From Cinnamomum chago (Eukaryota; Streptophyta; Magnoliopsida; Laurales; Lauraceae): a stretch of DNA of 64,000 nucleotides. The translations under genes and the position numbers were made by a program. The stretch's first letter is position 1. Every line of letters begins with the position of its first letter. The notes under the pieces are model-generated. The model saw only the letters and a program-made list of their open reading frames with translations, was not told the DNA's origin and ran no database searches. Positions 21,935-35,300 of this stretch are shown piece after piece. The DNA lies in the NCBI GenBank assembly GCA_038049695.1, contig CP142453.1:21926001-21990000 (forward strand), given 5' to 3'.

Positions 21935-22722
21935 CGGAAAAAATGTAACTTTGATTTCATTACAATATTCAAATTAGGTTTTACAGAATAGGAGGGATTT
22001 ATGACTGATTGCACGACGTCCCGTCCAGAAGACTTTAATTCGGTCTAGTCTATGGTCGCCGTGGTGAGCCCCACAGGCCAATAGGGCTTGTCATGTGGTT
22101 TGAAATGTGAATCATATATAGAATGATATCCCACCTTCTTCTTCACAACCACTACTTTACGTTTCCACAGGATGCATATTTCCACGCTGACAGGGCAACC
22201 TTTACCCTACAAGAAGAAGACAATGTAATTTCCCTGGAAACCCAAAGTTGGTAGGGAAAGTACAAATTGGTTTGAACTAAAAGGCAAAAAGAAGAAGTAC
22301 GTACTACTATCAACCTGGGAAATGTACATGAACATCATTTTCTTCTTCTATGCAATGCAGTGGTTACTAACTTACCACTATACTGCTGCTGCTGTGTGAC
22401 TGTGTCAATCCATAAAAGACGTTTTTCCCACGCAAGCGACGGCGAATCTCTTCTGGTTTCGTATCGTAGCGATTAATCAACAAGAATGCTGTTCCCACGA
22501 CTTAGAGAGGGGGGTGAAGCCCCACCTTATAAAGATGGTTTGATGATTCATGAATTATTTTTATGTTTCAATCAAAGGCAATGCTTACGAATCACATTTA
22601 TTCTGCTACTTATATTAACCATTCATCTTAGTTTTGCTTCTTTTGAAAGTAAATAAGTGGCTAAAAATGAAATTCAACAAAGTAAATATACAAAGATGAC
22701 CATCAAATTTCGTTTCTTTTTA

Positions 22723-23229
22723 TGGTCTGTTTGCATTTGAATATATAGTAATTGAATACAAAGGAGTTGGGATAATTCATGCTATAGTACTTAGTGCTTA
22801 AACATACCGATCAAAAAACAAAATAAGTCCTTAAAAACGACCTCCCCTTTAATAGAAAGAGAATCAAGGAAAGATGAGAATTGAATACCTCTCACCACCT
22901 CTTAAAAGTACTTCATGGAGCTGATCATTAGATCTTGAATTCCTATAGATTCAATTCCAATGTAATCTAATGTAAACAAATATGACCTTAATAAAACCCT
23001 TAATGAAAATTGAATCAAGGGAATATGTTCAATGAATCTAGAGTTAGCTATATATAACCTTAGTAATTTAGATTCTAGAAAACTCAAGGTCGATCCCTCT
23101 ACATTGTTACATTATATCCTTCACCCCTCATCTCATATTATACACACTTCACATCTTTATTAATCCTTGTGTGAAGCTCATTTACCATGAGTTCGTATAA
23201 ATTCAATTTTAATGCAAACAAACATGCTC
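22723..23229. mobile_element. Tourist-like MITE (probable)
   Basis: Imperfect inverted ends (GGTCTGTTTGCATTTGAAT at the left; on the opposite strand of the right end ATGTTTGTTTGCATTAAAAT) lie between TTA trinucleotides (22720-22722 and 23230-23232). TTA duplications and a GTTTG core are typical of PIF/Harbinger MITEs. Related sequence occurs in the RBOH intron near 37790-38020. Confidence 0.5.
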
Positions 23230-23538
23230 TTATAGTGAAATGTATTATATTTTTAATAGATAATTAATAGGGATGCTCATGGACCGGGCCAACCTAAAAA
23301 ACAATGGTAAGTAAACGACTATACCAATCAAGATACGCTTGAAACAATAAACGAAAATCCTTTTTTTAAATTATAAAGTTAACCATGGCTAGGCCTAAGC
23401 TTGGGCCTATAGTTTAGAAGTTGGGCCGAACTTGAATATTCTCAACCTAGCCCAACCCGGCCCATGAACACGCCTAATGATTAATCTAGCAAACTCCCTG
23501 TTTTATTGTAATTTAGTGGATTCAATTCCATTCATGCT

Positions 23539-23721
23539 CTAACCCCAAGGGGTAGTTTGGTTGGCCTAGGACCACGGTTTGCATCCAGAGGTTGTGGGTT
23601 CGAAACTCCGCTACCACACTAAGGCTACAGGGGATTTACCCGGCTTCTCTCTCTGGGTCCGGAGGGATTAGTCCAGCCCAAAGGATTGGGAACCCTCCGA
23701 TAGCGAAAAAAAATAATAATT
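23539..23721 (+). mobile_element. tRNA-derived SINE
   Basis: A box-A-like word (TAGTTTGGTTGGCC, about 23553) and a good box B (GGTTCGAAACTCC, about 23597) are spaced as in a pol III promoter. A non-tRNA body rich in CCGGAGGGATTAGTCC and an A-rich tail follow. The duplication CATTCATGCT flanks it (23529-23538 and 23722-23731). It is not a tRNA gene: no cloverleaf or acceptor stem is apparent. Confidence 0.85.
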
Positions 23722-24785
23722 CATTCATGCTATGTGCCCTATGCTCCACTTTCATCATGCTCATGACAAAAGTATAATCATTGTGCTAATTAAACTCATT
23801 AAATTATTTCCATTAATTTAAGTCAACAGCAAAGGAGGAGCGAGTCCAACGATGAAGTAGGTAAGCGAAAAGGATGGATTATATTAGTTACCAAGCCTCC
23901 CTTCTAGAAGGCCCTTTGTCCTCAAGTCAAATGCATGCATGGTGACCGGTAATGCGTATGATGTGTCTCTTCCCAGTTCACAGTCCCAAGTCTCTCAACA
24001 CATGTTTTTTCATTGATAAACGAGATGGGAAAGCAGGCATCGACAGGCAGATAAGATAACCGGCAGCTTTGTGGGGGCGTTGATGAGACATTTACCATTT
24101 TTCATGTCACACTCCCACTCTTACATCATCAGACGGCTAGCAAATTTTTGTACTAAGCTAATCTACATTTTCCCCGTCATTTTTTAAAGCTAGTGGGCTC
24201 CATCTTAACTTGTTTGCATTATAATGCATAAGAGTTTGTTACCATTAGTGGTTTATAAAAATGAAGATCAAAAGATGAATTAAAAAAAAATAAAAGCATC
24301 AAATAGCCTTTCACTTTCCATCTTGTTTTGATTTTTTTTTTTGTCAAAGAATAAAATTATGTGATACTCTTTTTCAAAAACTTGAACTTGACCTTCATTT
24401 TTAACCACTAAAGTTATCAATCATATCCATTATCATGAAGGAAAAAAGAAAAGACCCTTAAATGAATATGTATCCATGTATAGGAGATTAGGAGATCACA
24501 GTTCATATATCATGCTACACATGAAAACTGGAGCTAAGAATCTGTTGGCAAGTGGGCATACAAATATACTCATGGAGGTGATCATGTGCCGCATGTGGTT
24601 GATATCCCATCAGGGCTCACTTTGGTGAATCAGCCGAGTGTAAAGATAATAGGGTCAGCAAGGTTAAGAGATGGATGACAGTGAAGATAAAAAAAAATGA
24701 AGGTTGATTTGATTTCAAATAGTATAGACGACCTCCAAGGCTCCAACTTGAACGTGGAGAAAAGGTAACTCAACCACCAAAACTG

Positions 24786-25080
24786 AGATAGGGTGACAGT
24801 TCATAGGGATAAGGACTGGGGGAGCTAGAGACATGATAGAAGGGGCCCATATGGAGCAGTTGCGTGATATTTGTCATTGGCGATCGATATGGACCAAACA
24901 TGTTAACTCGATAAAATGGGGACCAGCTGAATTCTGTACAGAGTGACAATTGATAGGGAGAATGTGTGGGGGAGCTAGAGACAATAATTGAAGGCCCCAT
25001 ATGGAGCAGTTGCATGAAATTCTTCACAGGCAATATGGACCAAACATGTTTAATTAACTTGATAAATGGAGGACAGTTGT
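24786..25080 (+). repeat. ~150-bp tandem duplication
   Basis: Two head-to-tail units share GGGGGAGCTAGAGACA, CCCATATGGAGCAGTTGC and ATATGGACCAAACATGTT. The period is about 150 bp, with small indels. Non-coding. Confidence 0.85.
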
Positions 25081-25504
25081 AACATATTTTCCAATTATCT
25101 AAACACCTCTTTATATATATATATATAAATTATATTTTAAACTACTAGATAATATAATAAAATCTTTTTCAATATTTTATTTCCGAACACCACCTTAACT
25201 AAATTCTACTTTCTCCCTCTCGATCTCTGTTGTAAATTTTTTCATATAGAGCTCTGATTTTGCTTTGATGGGGGAGCATTTGAATGATGCTTTTGTTTGT
25301 AATTGAAACCAAGTCTTTTACTGTTGCTAGAATTATGTTATAGATTCTTAATTTTATTCAAGATTCTTAAGTTCGGCACTGGAGCTTGCGTGCTCAACTT
25401 GAATGATGGCTTTCCTTGAGTTTTCAAATGCAATAGATCCATACATATAAAACAAAATATCTAGGGTTTTAAAAAGCATATATACAACGTATAAAGCACA
25501 TTTA
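25081..25504. other. Intergenic, nothing recognised
   Basis: AT-rich, with a short (AT)n run near 25113-25127. No exon or element ends seen. Confidence 0.5.
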
Positions 25505-26370
25505 GGGGTCGTTTGTTTCTTGTGAAAGTGATTCACATGTGTAAATGACCCACATATGAGTCATTTGCATATGTAAATGACTCACATGTGGATCAGATTC
25601 CATCGTTTGTTACTAACATAACATTTCACATGTGAATCTATGAATAAGTTGTAGATTGTTTGATGATATCTCAACATCCAAGCATCATCAATGGTTGAAA
25701 ATTGGACACATGACCGTGTTTGAGCTTCTGAAGAATATGAACGGTCCTGATTTTACAGGTGAGGCCCAGAACATTAAAATAATAATAAAAGGCAGACTGG
25801 GTATGTTAGTAACAATAGGTTGTATATTGTTTGATGATATCTCAACCTCCATACATCATCAACGGTTGAAAATTAGACACATGGCCGTGGTTGAGCTTCT
25901 GAAGAATATGAACGGTCCTGATTTTACAGGTGAGTCCCAGAAAAATAAAAAAATCATAAAAGGCGGACTGCTATATGTTAGTAACAGTAGATTAATCGAA
26001 CGGCTGTGATTATATTGATCATATCTCAACCTCCATGCATCATCAACGGTTGAAAATCGGACACATGGCCGTGTTTGAGCTTCTTAAGAGAATGAACGGT
26101 TCGGATGTTACAAGTGGGGCCCAAAAAAATAAAAAAGGCTGACTGCTCAGTGAGGCACTGTAGCAGTCCGCCTAGTAACAGTAACGTGTGTAAGTTTTTC
26201 ACACCTCTTGAGGTTTGAAAATGCGATACATAAAAAGGGTCATCTTTCACACCATTTACACAACTATTTTACACATGTGAATCAAAATCACACCAAACAA
26301 ACATAATTTTTGTGTATCCATTACCCATGTGATTCAATTACATGTGTAAATGGAAAAAACAAACGTCCCC
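25505..26370. mobile_element. PIF/Harbinger-type element with internal triplication
   Basis: Ends GGGGTCGTTTGTTTCTT and, on the opposite strand, GGGGACGTTTGTTTTTT match at 15 of 17 positions. TTA flanks both sides (25502-25504, 26371-26373). The interior has three tandem units of 171-184 bp (starting near 25651, 25822 and 26006), each with ATATCTCAACxTCCA, CATCATCAACGGTTGAAAAT and GACACATGGCCGTG. Sub-terminal CACATGTGAATC/GATTCACATGTG words are also inverted. At 866 bp it is larger than most MITEs because of the triplication. No transposase. Confidence 0.85.
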
Positions 26371-27748
26371 TTAAGAAAGAAAGAAAAAGAATTATACACC
26401 TATGATACGCACCTGGCTAACTAGATTCTGACCATCTAACAATGTAATCGTCAAAGGAGCAAATCAGTGTTAGGTATCAGATATATCTACACTTTAGTGT
26501 ATGTATCATATGTACAAGGAATGGTGAGCACATCTGTAACTCCATATGAATTATTGGGTCGACGTTTGAAGGTATCGCAACTTGCAAGAGACAGCTGCCA
26601 AGTGAGTTGCTTTAATTAAATTGTGCATCTCAATTAAATTGTGCATCTCTCTCTCTCTCTCTCTCTCTCTCCTCTCGGACTTAGTTTGGAAAAGAAGCTG
26701 GCAATTGGCCAACACTCCTTTGTGTATTATCTCCCAAGGCAAGGAAACAGGGATAGTCGTGTCATTTTGACTTGGGTGGAAGGAAGCTTGAAGAAGTGGG
26801 ATACATGAACTTAATGTGATTCAACAACAAATGCTTGTTTAAATGGTAGGTGGACCTTTTCGGTACAAAGGCCAGCAGGTCAATGTAACGTTAGCGTCTT
26901 CAATAGTAATCGAGGGTCCATTTCTGATGTTCCTCAATCAGAGATCATACTGGGATGATTATGAACCTGAACCGGTTGGGGCCATTGTTAACTTACATCT
27001 GACCCGACTTGGTGAAGGTTGACCTAAACACTTGCATATGCATCATATTGGAGAGACGCGGTTCTAGACTCCTTAATTTATGCAAGAGAGATACATTAAT
27101 AAGATAATAAGTTGAAATTCAAATTCTTATTCTATCCCTAAAATTTTTAACAATCTAAACCTAATCTCTAACACAGTAACTCTGATTTGTCTAACAGCTT
27201 TAGGATATTTTCTCAACCATACTAACTCTCTAAATGAGGTTGTGTGGCAACCCCTATGCTGAGCGCCTTGGCCTATGCTGAGCACCAGTGCTTGCAAGGC
27301 CCACGTTAGGCCCCAACCGAGCATGGGATAGGGAGGATCGAAAGATCTCCTCCAACAACACAACCTGTGTACAATGACGGAGGCTTCGATCATCACCAGC
27401 CCCACTTGAGCCATAGCCAAGAAGTTTTCAATGTTCAAAACGAGTGCACACTCAATCCACTGTTCCAGCTCATTCAAATGGGTGCCAAAATGCAAGACCT
27501 ATGACTATTGGGGGGTCCCTTTTTTATGGTCCACTTGGATAGATCAAAATGTGGGCCCCATCACAGGTTTCAGAGCACTGGTGCTTGCCAGTTGAGGCTG
27601 GCCCTAGCTTGTATATTTAGTGTCCTCTACTATAGCCTATAATTCTTGGGCTGTTGGGGAAACAACTTCGTTAATTATGGCGTGTAATGAGAAGCCATTA
27701 TCGGTATGCTAGAGATGTCTTAGGAGCCGAAGAGACTTGAGTCTATTA
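26371..27748. other. Intergenic, nothing recognised
   Basis: Contains a (CT)n microsatellite at about 26646-26671. No convincing exon; the minus-strand open stretch 27127-27495 has no recognisable domain. Confidence 0.5.
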
Positions 27749-28049
27749 GGATCTGTTTGCCAATTTACTATTAAAGTAAAAGTAATGTAAAGCCTCTATT
27801 TTTTAGATAATTAAAGACTAAAGGGTCATAAAAGTACATATATTCAAAATTCTCTATTTTTTTTTCAAAAAAAAAGTAAAAAAGCAATCTTAAAGGCAAA
27901 AAAAAAAAAAAAAACCCCACTTTTTACATAAAAAGTAAAAAAAAAAAAATCTCTATCAAACAACTAAATATAAAATACCATCATATATTTTATTCTCTCT
28001 TGATTTGAGGCTTTACTTTACTTTTATTTGAAAATTACCAAACGGGCCC
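27749..28049. mobile_element. Tourist-like MITE
   Basis: 301 bp between TTA trinucleotides (27746-27748, 28050-28052). Long imperfect inverted ends share GTTTGxxAATTT and AAAGTAAAGCCTC-like text; the interior is A/T homopolymer-rich. TTA target and length fit PIF/Harbinger MITEs. Confidence 0.75.
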
Positions 28050-28860
28050 TTATTAAGGATCTTTGTAGTCACTAATTGGGCCCAAATAGCCCACATATCA
28101 ACTCTTGCAATGAAACCTTAAACCCAACAAGGAAAAAAGACTCGGGAATTGGGATCCATATCCAGACTTTTGACCCCGAACATAGGACTTAAACCTGGAC
28201 CCAAATTGAAACTTGCAACTTACACCAACATGTATATTGTTATGCTATTTTTCATTGACACTAATTTTGAAACTTATAGAGTAAGCATTAACTTAAATTA
28301 GGAATCTTAAGAAACATACTTATGTTATAAATCTAATCTAAGACAAATTCATCCTCATTGTAACAAACATTTTAAGCTTTTAGACTCTCTATTACACTTT
28401 ATTTTACATTATCGTCATTTGATTAGTTGCCAGGACTAATCCCTCCCAATTAAAGTTACAGGTAGCTTGTTAGAAGGCCACTGAGTTCAAAGAAATCAAA
28501 TGAGGGTAAGGCTTGGCCCGAAATTCCCATTATCAACTAATCATATGTTGCTATCAGTATCGAAGTGTTTTGTCAAAGTACTCTTCATATTAGTTATCTT
28601 TGAAATAAGCTTAAGATGGTTTGAATCCATGATTTCTTTCAAGGAAAGGAAAACTTTATCAGTGAATTAAACTTTTTAACTATTAACCAAAGACATTTAA
28701 AAAATAAATCAATCAAACAGTGTGAAATATTATAAACTAAATTAAAAATTATCTTATCTCTAAGCTTATAATTTATGATCCAACAAAATTATGTTTCATA
28801 ATTTCATTTGCTAACTGACCCTCACAGCTGCTAACTCTAGTTACCATAAGCACGAACTTA
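28050..28860. other. Intergenic, nothing recognised
   Basis: AT-rich, no exon, no element ends seen. Confidence 0.5.
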
Positions 28861-29147
28861 GGCCTGTTTGTTTTGAGGTATTTCTAAGAGGAATTCTCCT
28901 TATTGGAAATTCAATACAGCAATTACAACTTTTGACTCTTGAGAATTTCGAGAATTTATGAATAGTGAGAACTCACGATGCTATAGCATGTAAAATTGCC
29001 ACTGTGGACCTACTAAATTCTCATGAAACCAACATTTTAAACGTTAGACACTTCCGAGCATTTTGGAATTACACTTGTGATATAGCATTTAGAGAATTCC
29101 AAATGCACAGGAGATGAAATCTCTATATGCTTGCCACCAAACAGGCC
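28861..29147. mobile_element. MITE-like element with GGCCTGTTTG ends
   Basis: GGCCTGTTTG at 28861 is matched by CAAACAGGCC ending at 29147, a perfect 10-bp terminal inverted repeat. AGAATTC-type words near both ends are also inverted. The left flank is TTA but the right is ATG, so a target duplication is not confirmed. Confidence 0.6.
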
Positions 29148-31100
29148 ATGATAAGACCCAAACAGGCCCATCCCATTGCCAACTGATGGATAATTTTACT
29201 TAATTGCCCCATTATTCCTGCATGCACCAAGTGCTTCTTCGAATCATGTAATTCTTGTTTCTACAGGCACTGCACAATGCTTGCCGAGGACAGTCAGTGG
29301 CAGACCTACATGTTATGGTCGCACCAGCAAAATTCTAAAAATTTCTTAAATAACACCTTAGAATTTTTTATTTTATTATTCAACTTCTTAACTTGACCAT
29401 GGTCCCCACTACCCAAATGAAAATTCTGGGTCAGTCATTGCGAGTACTGGGTCTACTCCCCAGTGGTATGAAGCCATGACTAGTTGGATAGACCACACTC
29501 CTCTCTTGTATAAAGACTTTCATTTTGGAGATAAAAGGGAGATTTGGATTGATTTATCCCTTCGTACATGACCACAGCAGAGGACTGAGGACATATAGCT
29601 GCAATCCCTCCTCAAATTGAATTAGTTTCACTTCTATAACTCGTCTGCAACACTCTCCCACAGGCCACAGCATAGCACAGATGGCTGCAGTTTTTTGCGA
29701 ATTATTTCTTGTCTATTACCGGTCCACAATATGGCCCACAAGATGAATAAATCTGCAGAAAAAGGCAAGAGCTCAATGATATTAAGTTCATTCAATATAT
29801 TGTCTAGACCCCATTAAAATTTTAAAACCTATACACATTATACAGAGTAACATAGTACAGCAGTTGTATGAGGTTTTGAATCCATTTTACCTCTCACTTG
29901 TTGAGAAACAACTGCATTTGATTCAATCACATGGGAGGACTCAAACTTATGCAGTCTCACACATGCACCTATGTTTCTAAATAGAGGTACAACCAGGGGC
30001 CTACATTAAATGGGACTCGAATAAATTTCAACCATAGGGATATCTAGATCACTCTACTCCCTTAATCACGGATTAGGACATAGTGATGGGTCCCTTCTCT
30101 TCGTTGATCTTCGCTTCACATTATAGTACATTATCCAAAGATCAATTGTTAATGATCAAGAACATAAACGGGACTGGATCCAATTATACTTACTATATTA
30201 AGTTAAGAGGTTTTTTGTTGGATTTTGATCATCAGTTACAATTTTGAAAGTAAGTTACTATTTTTAAAAATATTTTCAGTTTTCTCCACACTTATTTCAT
30301 ACCAACTACTTTGAAACCACTACTCACAACTTCATTCCCTTTCTTCTCCAATTCTTTTCTTTTCTCTTTCTTTTTTATCCCATTAGCTCATATATTACAT
30401 AAACAGCTACTTTCATGATAAGCTTTTATTATTTTCTTTCGACAATTTATAGATATTTTTTAATACATAAACGCCGATCATACATATGCTGAGCACGGGT
30501 TATTATGCTAGTTTATATTATATACATGATTAATTCTTTATTACTTCAGTTACACAAAGGATAAAATTCAAATTCTCAGAGACCATTGATGAAGTCTCAA
30601 TTAAACTACCTATCATTTATCATGTCTGATGTATTTATGTTTTCAAATTCCACTAAGACTGAGAGATGGCTCCACTGCAGAGTTGGCTAGTGTTAAAAAG
30701 GTGATTCAACTTATTTGAATCACATATTTTATACGTGATCAATCACACAATAGTCTCAGTTGCAATTGACTGAAAAGTTATCCTCAGGCACCACTCTCCT
30801 GAAGCACAGATTTTGACCTGCTAAGATTTCAAAGAGTGGACCAACACTGATTGGTTATGGGCCTCTAATGCACATAAAATTTTAGCATTTAAGATTTCAT
30901 GGAGTGGGCCCACTGATGGGTTATGAGCCGTTAATGCTCAGCATTGGAGAATCAGCACTCATTACTCTAGGGCACGTTTGTTCAACAACACCCCTTCTCT
31001 CTCTCTAAAAAAAATTATTTTTCAAAAAATTGCAAAAATTTAAGAACATTTCTACACTTTTCTATGTGAAAAAAAGGGGCTATATCAAACAAGCAATTCA
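29148..31100. other. Intergenic, nothing recognised
   Basis: No exon with recognisable protein. A short diverged duplication built on AAGATTTCAxxGAGTGGxCC occurs near 30820-30910. Confidence 0.5.
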
Positions 31101-31327
31101 GGGCATGTTTGTGCGGCACTGCTAAAAACCATTTCACTAGAATAAATTTTTCATTTTCCACGACAGTCAAAAAAGGTTTTCTTCTTAACACAAAAAGGTT
31201 ACTTCATTTTCAAGGTTTTTCATAAGGAAAAAATCAACCGTACCAAAAATAGAATTTTAAATCTTGCGAAATAACATTTCCACTTTTCATGCACTACTCA
31301 AGGAAAAGTTGTCGCACAAACATGCCC
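31101..31327. mobile_element. Tourist-like MITE, GGGCATGTTTGTGCG family
   Basis: Perfect 15-bp inverted ends GGGCATGTTTGTGCG / CGCACAAACATGCCC; 227 bp; 3-bp duplication TCA at 31098-31100 and 31328-31330. It lies about 0.75 kb upstream of the RBOH TATA box. A second family member is at 42399-42643, downstream of the same gene. Confidence 0.85.
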
Positions 31328-31857
31328 TCATCGTCTTGCGGAAAACTGATTGGGTGACCTTCACTTTTTTTCATATAAATTCAGCTACACAAATGTACCA
31401 TTTTGCCGCAACTTTTCTCCTGGTGAAATATAGAAAGTGAAAACACTTTTCTATTGTTCGGCAAAAACTTCATTTTCGGTGTAACCGCTTTTTGGCAAAG
31501 AGAGAAAATGAGCTAATTTTTTCATAAATTCGCAGAAGACCATTTTTTAGAGGGAGATGTCCTTGATTTTCTACCAATCTTCCTGGGCCCACTGCCACAC
31601 TAGCCTCCCAAAAATCAAGCCATTGTATCTAACGTTAGTAAGAGCCCATCCCAAAAAAAACAAAAACCTCTGCCGTGCCCGAGTGAGAAGCCATGCGAGC
31701 GAAGCAGACAAAACGTGGCGGTTTTTCGAGTCCTGCGACTCACCAATGGCATGGGCGGCTCAGCAAAACTGTTAGGTGACCTGACGTACAAAAGTCCTAC
31801 CGGCTGTTACAGGTTCCAACAGCTGCTTCCCCGCCAACCCCTTCTTTTGACCTCCGT

Positions 31858-31867
31858 TATATAAATA
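31858..31867 (+). promoter_or_regulatory. Probable RBOH TATA box
   Basis: TATATAAATA, 446 bp upstream of the RBOH start codon. A pyrimidine-rich CT stretch (about 31905-31950) follows, as in plant 5' leaders. A GA microsatellite (about 32294-32311) ends one base before the start codon. Transcription start is inferred near 31890. Confidence 0.6.
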
Positions 31868-32312
31868 CCACGCTTGCCGGTGATCTGTAAACACCTGACA
31901 ACACTACTTTCCCATTTCTTCTTTTCCTTTTCCACTTCCGCCTCTCTCCCAGTCTCCATTCCCAACCAAACCCATTTGAATCTCCAAACAACAACAAAAA
32001 CAAACGAACACTCTGTGCATTCCCTCTGCCACCTGGCACACATCCAACCGTCCACTTCTAACTTGGTCACAAATCAAAAAGTTACCTTTCCCATTTGGTA
32101 TCGAGTTTGAGGACATTTACTTTCCATGAATTTTATTTTCTCTGTTTCTTCAACAAATCCCAACAACTTGTAAGAAGAACTCGGAATCAGGGCGTTGAAA
32201 TCATGGTTTTGAGATTGGTTGGAGGCGTTTGCTTTTACAAGTTTTACTGAAGCTATCGTGCCAAACAAGACACTTTTGCTTGTGTTGTAGAGATTAGAGA
32301 GAGAGAGAGAGA

Positions 32313-35300
32313 ATGAGAACTACTTCGTTCGGAAGTAGCTCAAGAAGATCGAGCTACCACAGGAATTCCGACTACTTGGATGGAGATCTGGAATCTGTCG
32401 ACTATGGAAGCGTTGGCGGAGCAATGCTGCCGGTCTTCCTCGCCGATCTGAGACGAAACGAAGGGGCTGATTTCGTCGAAGTGACGCTCGAGATCGATCA
32501 CGACTCGATCCTCGTCAGCAGCATCACGCCGGCGGCAGGAGAGGAGCCGGCTGGAAATGAGAACGTCGGAGGGTTTTTCAGCCGGAGCTTGTCGACGACG
32601 ACGACGAGAATCCGGCGGAAATTCCCGTGGCTGAGGTCGGCATCGTCGAGATCGGAAGCGTCGGCAATGGAGGAATCCAAGGTTTCAGCTCGAAATGAGA
32701 GGAAAATGCAAGCGAGATTGGATCGGACGAGGTCGGGCGCGCAGCAGGCGCTCAAAGGGCTGAGGTTTATAAGCAAGACTACTACTGGAAACTCTGATTC
32801 GAACGAGCAATGGAAGAAGGTGGAATCCAGGTTTGATTCGCTCGCCAAAGATGGTCTTCTCTCTCGAGATGATTTTGCAGAGTGTATTGGTAGGTGCTTC
32901 AGATTTCCCAAATCTTCTCTCTCTTTCCACATTTTCTATTGTTTGCATGGATGGGATTTTGATTTTTATTCTGATTCGCGTTTGTTTGAGTTTTCGGTCA
33001 GGGATGGTCGATTCCAAGGAATTTGCGGTGGGGATTTTCGACGCGCTGGTGAGACGAAGGAATCAGAGTATTGAGCGAATCACGAAAGAGGAATTTTACG
33101 ATTTCTGGATGCAGATTTCGGATCAGAGTTTCGACGCTCGACTTCAGATATTTTTTGATATGTTGGTGTTTTACCTTGAAAATATTTTCCTTGATAATAA
33201 TTCTTTACACTGCTTTCTCTCTCGCTACTGAACATTTCCTCTTCTTGTTGGGCTGTTTGGATGTTCTTGTAGGGTGGATAGTAACGTAGATGGAAAGATT
33301 ACAAGAGAAGAAGTACAAGAGGTGATGTCTATTCTACTTTGTTTTCCCATTTTTGGTTAGTTGTGCATATTTAAAAAAAAAAAAAAAGGGGGCTTAAATT
33401 TTTATTTTTTATTTTTTATACTACAGTTGATAATGCTTAGTGCTTCAGCAAACAAGCTGTCCAAGTTAAAAGAACAGGCTGAAGAATATGCTTCTTTAAT
33501 AATGGAAGAACTCGACCCGGAAAATCTTGGCTACATCGAGGTAATAAAGACACAGACAAAAAAAAAGATAAAGATAGAAAATAAAGGTCTTTATTTTATA
33601 TAAAAATGAAAAGAAATCAAGAGAATTATCAAAAGAATCACCTTAAATATCCAATGCACCAAAAAGATCCTCTTAGGATGTTCCTATAAACACGAAAGAC
33701 CAACTATATCGCCGTTTGCTTTAGTTAAGAAAGAAAACGGAGACGAAGAATGAAATCCTTCCGTGGGACGGACGTCGATAGTCTTATTGAAGAAGTTATG
33801 AAGGCCTTTTTGGTGCATGGGACTTTCAATTTGATTTTTTTAGGTAATTTTATCAAATAAGTTCTACTTTTAGTCAACATGACTAACTGAGGTCGGTTCG
33901 TTGGACCCATTAAAACCAGTTGTGGCAGCTGGAAGGGTTACTGCTGCAAAGAGACAGGTACATGAACTACAGCAGACCCATTAGCACGACGAGCGTGGGT
34001 TGGAGCCAGCACGTTGCGCCCAGGCCTAGAAACTTGGTGCGCAGGATAAGTTCTACTGTGCAGTGCCTGATCCAAGAGAACTGGCAGAGAGTGTGGATTG
34101 TAATGCTTTGGGTGGTGGCTATGGTCGTTCTGTTTTCCTGGAAATTTATCCAGTACAAGAAGAAAGCCGCGTTTGAGGTGATGGGCTACTGCTTGACCAC
34201 CGCAAAAGGAGCTGCGGAGACACTGAAGCTTAACATGGCCCTCATCCTCTTGCCCGTTTGCCGGAACACGCTTACGTGGCTCAGGTCTACGAGAGCTCGG
34301 CTGTTTGTCCCTTTCGATGATAACATCAACTTCCACAAGGTAATAATTCATCTTTATGTAGTTTATTAGTTTATAAATTATATAGGACAAATGATCCCTT
34401 AGTTGGTCTCACTTTGTTGAAATCCATACCGTTGGATACATTCATTCTCCGTGGATGGAAATTGACCGGAGCACCAGACCTTAGAAGTGTTTTTCCGTTT
34501 TAGGGTCGAATCAATGAACATGAAATTACTCTTTTTTTTTAATAACCCAGGTATCTTCCGTACAACCTCGCCAAAGAGCCTTTCGTCACGCGATGAACAC
34601 TCTTATCATTTGTCAAGAACTAATCTCTAGGGACACATGCAAATCCTCTTATCCATATATGAAATCACTTTGTACACTTTATTTAAGAAGTCATTAAAAT
34701 TAAATCAAGCAGTGATTATTATTCAAATTGGTATCAAATTGGGGTGATTGTTAATTGATAGGGAATTTGTGAGTGTGAGGAAATTGAATTACTCATCTAT
34801 GTCCAACCGGAATATAAAAAAAAAGAAAAAAAAAGAGTTCTCTCATTCAGTTTTTGGTAGATACCTCTTTAATTATATATGGTTTGGTGATGAATTCACC
34901 CGTCAGCATAGAGTGGGTAGAAGGTAAAAATGGAGTGGAGATTTCTCCGGTATTGAACCGTTACGTATACATCGGATAACACTTCATTACATATGAGCAA
35001 TTAATCAATAGTTGGTAGAACTAGGTGAGGAAACTTAAATCATTTGCAAACCAAATTTAATCTTTGTTTACTGCCATCCAAATCAAGTATCGCAGCAGCC
35101 CAATAAATCGGTGCAATCCATTGAAGTTATGGCCCCACTGCAGATGGAACACAGATCGTATGCATTGGAATTAATGTTACTTCCAGACTTCACGATCTGT
35201 TCGCAATTTCTCCTACTCACAGCGTACCTAAAATGCCCACAAATCGAGAGAACATGGTGGCCAAGAAATGATTCACTTTTAGAGGGCAATAGTGTCATTT

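Noticed and set aside
23553..23610. tRNA gene at the box A/box B words
   Set aside because: No cloverleaf; the A-rich tail and target duplication identify a SINE.
27127..27495. 122-codon minus-strand ORF as a gene
   Set aside because: No recognisable domain, no splice or promoter context, ordinary intergenic composition.
31807..32116. Minus-strand ORFs in the RBOH leader
   Set aside because: They overlap the inferred 5' leader on the plus strand and have no domain or consistent frame.
33938..34390. 150-codon antisense ORF over RBOH exon 5
   Set aside because: Shadow of a conserved coding exon in the other strand; no domain of its own.
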